Source: Aquimarina sp. TRL1 (GTDB taxonomy: Bacteria; Bacteroidota; Bacteroidia; Flavobacteriales; Flavobacteriaceae). From it: a stretch of DNA of 64,000 nt. Below the pieces are notes generated by a model. It did no database searches. It worked only from the letters and a program-made list of their open reading frames with translations, and was not told the origin of the DNA. Location: positions 4,268,501 through 4,332,500 of the forward strand of contig NZ_CP053590.1 in assembly GCF_013365535.1 (NCBI RefSeq), in the 5' to 3' direction. The position numbers and the translations under genes are program-made. The stretch's first letter is position 1, and the number at the start of each line of letters is the position of its first letter. Below are positions 62,022 through 64,000 of this stretch, piece after piece.

Positions 62022-63409
62022 TGAAACGTATTATATCAATTCTAATAGTCATATTGTGTATTAGTGTTAATGCACAAGAGAAAGAACTTCCGCCAGAAGG
62101 AGGAACTCCTAAAGGTTTTTCTATTCCTAAAAAAGGAGTAATTACTTTAGATAATGGGTTGAAAATAGTAACTATCCCATATGGAGAGATTCCTAAGGCT
62201 ACTATTACCATTAGTATTAAAACTGGAAATATACATGAGAAGGAAGAAGAAGTATGGTTAGCAGATTTTATGGCTGATTTACTCGAAGAAGGAAGTACTA
62301 CTCTGAATGCAAAACAAATTGCCGATAAGATGGCTTCTATGGGAGGGAATCTTAATATAGGAGTAAGATCAGAAAGAATGTCGCTAAATGCATCGATATT
62401 AGGCGAATTTGCTCCAGATGCTATTGCTGTAATGGCAGATGTACTGATGCACCCGGGATGGCCGGCATCTGAGGTTGATCGTATCAAAAGTAATATGAAA
62501 AGAGACTTGTCTGTGAGTATGGCACGGCCAACAGCTCAAGCGTCAAAAGATTTTTATGCGGCAATTTATCCAGATCACCCATACGGAAGAGTGTATCCGA
62601 CCAATGCTATGATTGAAGGCTACTCAATAGAAAAAGTCAAAGCTTTTTATGAGGCGAATATAGGAGCCAAAAGAACCACGGTATATATCGCAGGAAAGTT
62701 TGATGAACAGCAAGTAACTACAGCTATTAAAAAAGCGTTTGAAAGCTGGAAAGAAGGTCCTGCTGTCATGTATCCTGTCGCTGAGGCTGTTACAGCTCAT
62801 CAGGTAAAAATTATAGACCGCCCAGGTGCTCCGCAATCAACACTTTATTACGGATTACCCGTAGTGGATCCATCTCATCCGGATTATACCGCTTTAGATA
62901 TTACCAATACAATATTAGGAGGTGCTTTTGGATCTAGAATAACCAGTAATATAAGAGAAGATAAAGGATATACTTATTCTCCTGGAAGTTCGATCGATAA
63001 TGGATATAAATCTGCGGTTTGGTATGAAAGGGCAGATGTTACTACGCAACATACCGGAGCTTCTCTGAAAGAAATCAATAAAGAAATTCGTCTGTTACAA
63101 GATGAAGCACCTAGTGAAGACGAATTAACCGCTATAAAAAACTATGAAGCCGGTACTTTTGTTTTAAGAAACTCTACTCCAGGAGGAATCATTGGACAGT
63201 TGATATTTCAGGATATGCATGAATTGGATGATTCTTACTTGGCTAAACGAGTAGAAAATATACATGCGGTTACCCCGAAACAGGTGCAGGAAATGATGAA
63301 AAAATATATCAAACCAGAGCAAATGACACTTGTTATTGTAGGAGATAAACAAAAAATCGAAAAACAAGTAGAAGAAACGATACGGGTAAAACAACCATTA
63401 AAAGACTAA
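62021..63409 (+). CDS. M16-family peptidase-like protein, inactive partner
   Basis: A 462-residue exported protein (signal peptide MKRIISILIVILCISVNAQ) with the M16 fold but without HxxEH: the matching place reads VWLADFMADLLEEGSTTLNAKQIADKM. It keeps the R/Y substrate region of the inactive subunits, APQSTLYYGLPVVDPSHPDYTALDITNTILGGAFGSRITSNIREDKGYTYSPGS. This is the usual picture of the partner that completes the peptide chamber with the active subunit made just upstream. The one-base overlap shows coupling. A terminator follows at 63436-63468. Confidence 0.92.
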   Translation: MKRIISILIVILCISVNAQEKELPPEGGTPKGFSIPKKGVITLDNGLKIVTIPYGEIPKATITISIKTGNIHEKEEEVWLADFMADLLEEGSTTLNAKQIADKMASMGGNLNIGVRSERMSLNASILGEFAPDAIAVMADVLMHPGWPASEVDRIKSNMKRDLSVSMARPTAQASKDFYAAIYPDHPYGRVYPTNAMIEGYSIEKVKAFYEANIGAKRTTVYIAGKFDEQQVTTAIKKAFESWKEGPAVMYPVAEAVTAHQVKIIDRPGAPQSTLYYGLPVVDPSHPDYTALDITNTILGGAFGSRITSNIREDKGYTYSPGSSIDNGYKSAVWYERADVTTQHTGASLKEINKEIRLLQDEAPSEDELTAIKNYEAGTFVLRNSTPGGIIGQLIFQDMHELDDSYLAKRVENIHAVTPKQVQEMMKKYIKPEQMTLVIVGDKQKIEKQVEETIRVKQPLKD

Positions 63410-63435
63410 AAACAAGCAGACATGTTCTTAGTATA

Positions 63436-63468
63436 AAAACTCCGATTACTTCAAATCGGAGTTTTTTT
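63436..63468 (+). terminator. Terminator of the M16 pair
   Basis: ACTCCGATT (63439-63447), loop ACTTCA, AATCGGAGT (63454-63462), with flanking A and T runs that extend the stem, then T residues. Confidence 0.9.
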
Positions 63469-63507
63469 AGCAATTAATTCTTATGGTTTTAACAATTTAA
63501 AGACTCT

Positions 63508-63544
63508 TTTGCACATCCAGTGCACAAAATTATTTCTACATTTG
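63508..63544 (+). promoter_or_regulatory. Promoter of the DUF6660-like gene, with a nearby dyad
   Basis: A perfect TAnnTTTG (TACATTTG) lies at 63537-63544, only 4 bases before the GTG start at 63549. A TTTG at 63508-63511 is the likely upstream element, with a slightly long 25-base gap. TGCAC (63510-63514) and GTGCA (63520-63524) form a small dyad between them that could be an operator. Confidence 0.55.
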
Positions 63545-63548
63545 TAAT

Positions 63549-63854
63549 GTGAATTACTTAGCAGTCATATTGTCTATTTATATATGTAGTTTGTCATTTG
63601 TTACCTGTAATGATGGGGAAATACATGATAGTGATGTAGTTACACTTGAATCAAAAGATACGCACCCAGATACAGAAGCAGAAGACTTTTGCTCTCCTTT
63701 TTGTTATTGCCAATGTTGTCACACTCAGATAGCAGATTTTGAAACTATTAGTTATACGTTGGTGAATGAGTCTTTTATGATAGCACCTCCGCTATATGTA
63801 GACACTGTGACAACACCTCATCTTTATAATATTTTACAACCTCCCAGAGTTTAG
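63549..63854 (+). CDS. DUF6660-like cysteine-rich small protein
   Basis: A 101-residue protein with an N-terminal hydrophobic signal (MNYLAVILSIYICSLSFVTC). It then has an acidic His-containing stretch (EIHDSDVVTLESKDTHPDTEAEDFCSPFCYCQCCHTQI) with the CSPFCxCxCC cysteine cluster that marks DUF6660-type proteins. In flavobacteria such genes are usually the first gene of heavy-metal efflux operons (TonB receptor, CusA/CzcA-type pump); the rest would lie beyond this window. The start is GTG at 63549; no ATG gives the signal peptide. The C-terminus has no further motif. It may bind metal with its Cys and His residues. Confidence 0.75.
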   Translation: MNYLAVILSIYICSLSFVTCNDGEIHDSDVVTLESKDTHPDTEAEDFCSPFCYCQCCHTQIADFETISYTLVNESFMIAPPLYVDTVTTPHLYNILQPPRV

Positions 63855-64000
63855 TATAAGTTATTAGAAATGTCTTTTCGCAGGCAAGTACATCTTTTTT
63901 TATAAAAGAGGTATACGCTGTTTTATAAATTTCTATCCAACTGCTTATTAGTAATATAGCCGTTAGATATCTAATATTATACTATGATTAACCGATTAAT
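63855..64000. other. Right-edge region, no gene recognised
   Basis: No coding frame is supported in these 146 bases. It may contain the leader of the next gene. Confidence 0.4.

Noticed and set aside
1..64000. tRNA, rRNA, CRISPR, insertion sequence or prophage
   Set aside because: No tRNA-like or rRNA-like stretches, no regularly spaced repeats, and no transposase, integrase or phage genes were seen.

Overview
The window looks like chromosome from a marine-type member of the Bacteroidota, most likely family Flavobacteriaceae. It is AT-rich. It carries a SusC/SusD pair, several lipoprotein signal peptides, LytTR regulators and a sigma-70 ECF factor. Several promoters fit the Bacteroidota TTTG...TAnnTTTG pattern, and starts lack Shine-Dalgarno sequences. 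The genus cannot be fixed from sequence alone. No rRNA, tRNA, CRISPR array, insertion sequence or prophage was recognised.

Region 1 (1-8.8 kb): a secreted SMP-30-like beta-propeller gene overlaps a DUF5916-type outer-membrane protein gene. Then follow a frameshifted small gene, an SGNH hydrolase, a secreted serine hydrolase with an NTF2-like front domain, and a LytTR two-component pair followed by a possible 49-codon gene and a terminator.

Region 2 (9.0-28.6 kb): eleven plus-strand genes form a coherent N-glycan breakdown cluster. It has four GH92 alpha-mannosidases, a GH130 phosphorylase, a GH20 hexosaminidase, a GH29 fucosidase, a glycosylasparaginase, an SSS-family symporter, a CBM9-like protein and a GHL10-like lipoprotein. 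Together they can remove fucose, alpha-mannose and GlcNAc, split the Man-GlcNAc core and cut GlcNAc from asparagine. No SusC/SusD pair lies inside it; import appears to use the symporter.

Region 3 (29.0-35.3 kb): four plus-strand genes whose products I do not recognise and which lack classical signal peptides. Genes 1 and 3 share an N-terminal module, genes 1 and 2 share a helical C-terminal module, and gene 3 ends in about eight 14-15-residue repeats. A perfect 15-bp hairpin separates genes 3 and 4. This is the best candidate for an undescribed system.

Region 4 (35.3-46.7 kb): a PepSY membrane protein, an orphan SusC/SusD pair, an Lnt-like membrane amidohydrolase, a membrane-anchored LytTR protein, a TonB-C-like protein, and a tightly overlapped alpha/beta hydrolase / ECF sigma / membrane protein operon.

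Region 5 (47.0-64.0 kb): mixed household and surface genes. They include an S74-like repeat protein, an S9-like hydrolase, a DUF1330-like protein, a methyltransferase, a retropepsin-like lipoprotein, a transglutaminase-like protein and an AraC regulator. There follow an astacin protease with a carbohydrate-binding tail, a helical lipoprotein, an SF2 helicase, a Crp-type regulator, an SDR, an M16 protease pair, and a cysteine-rich DUF6660-like protein at the right edge.
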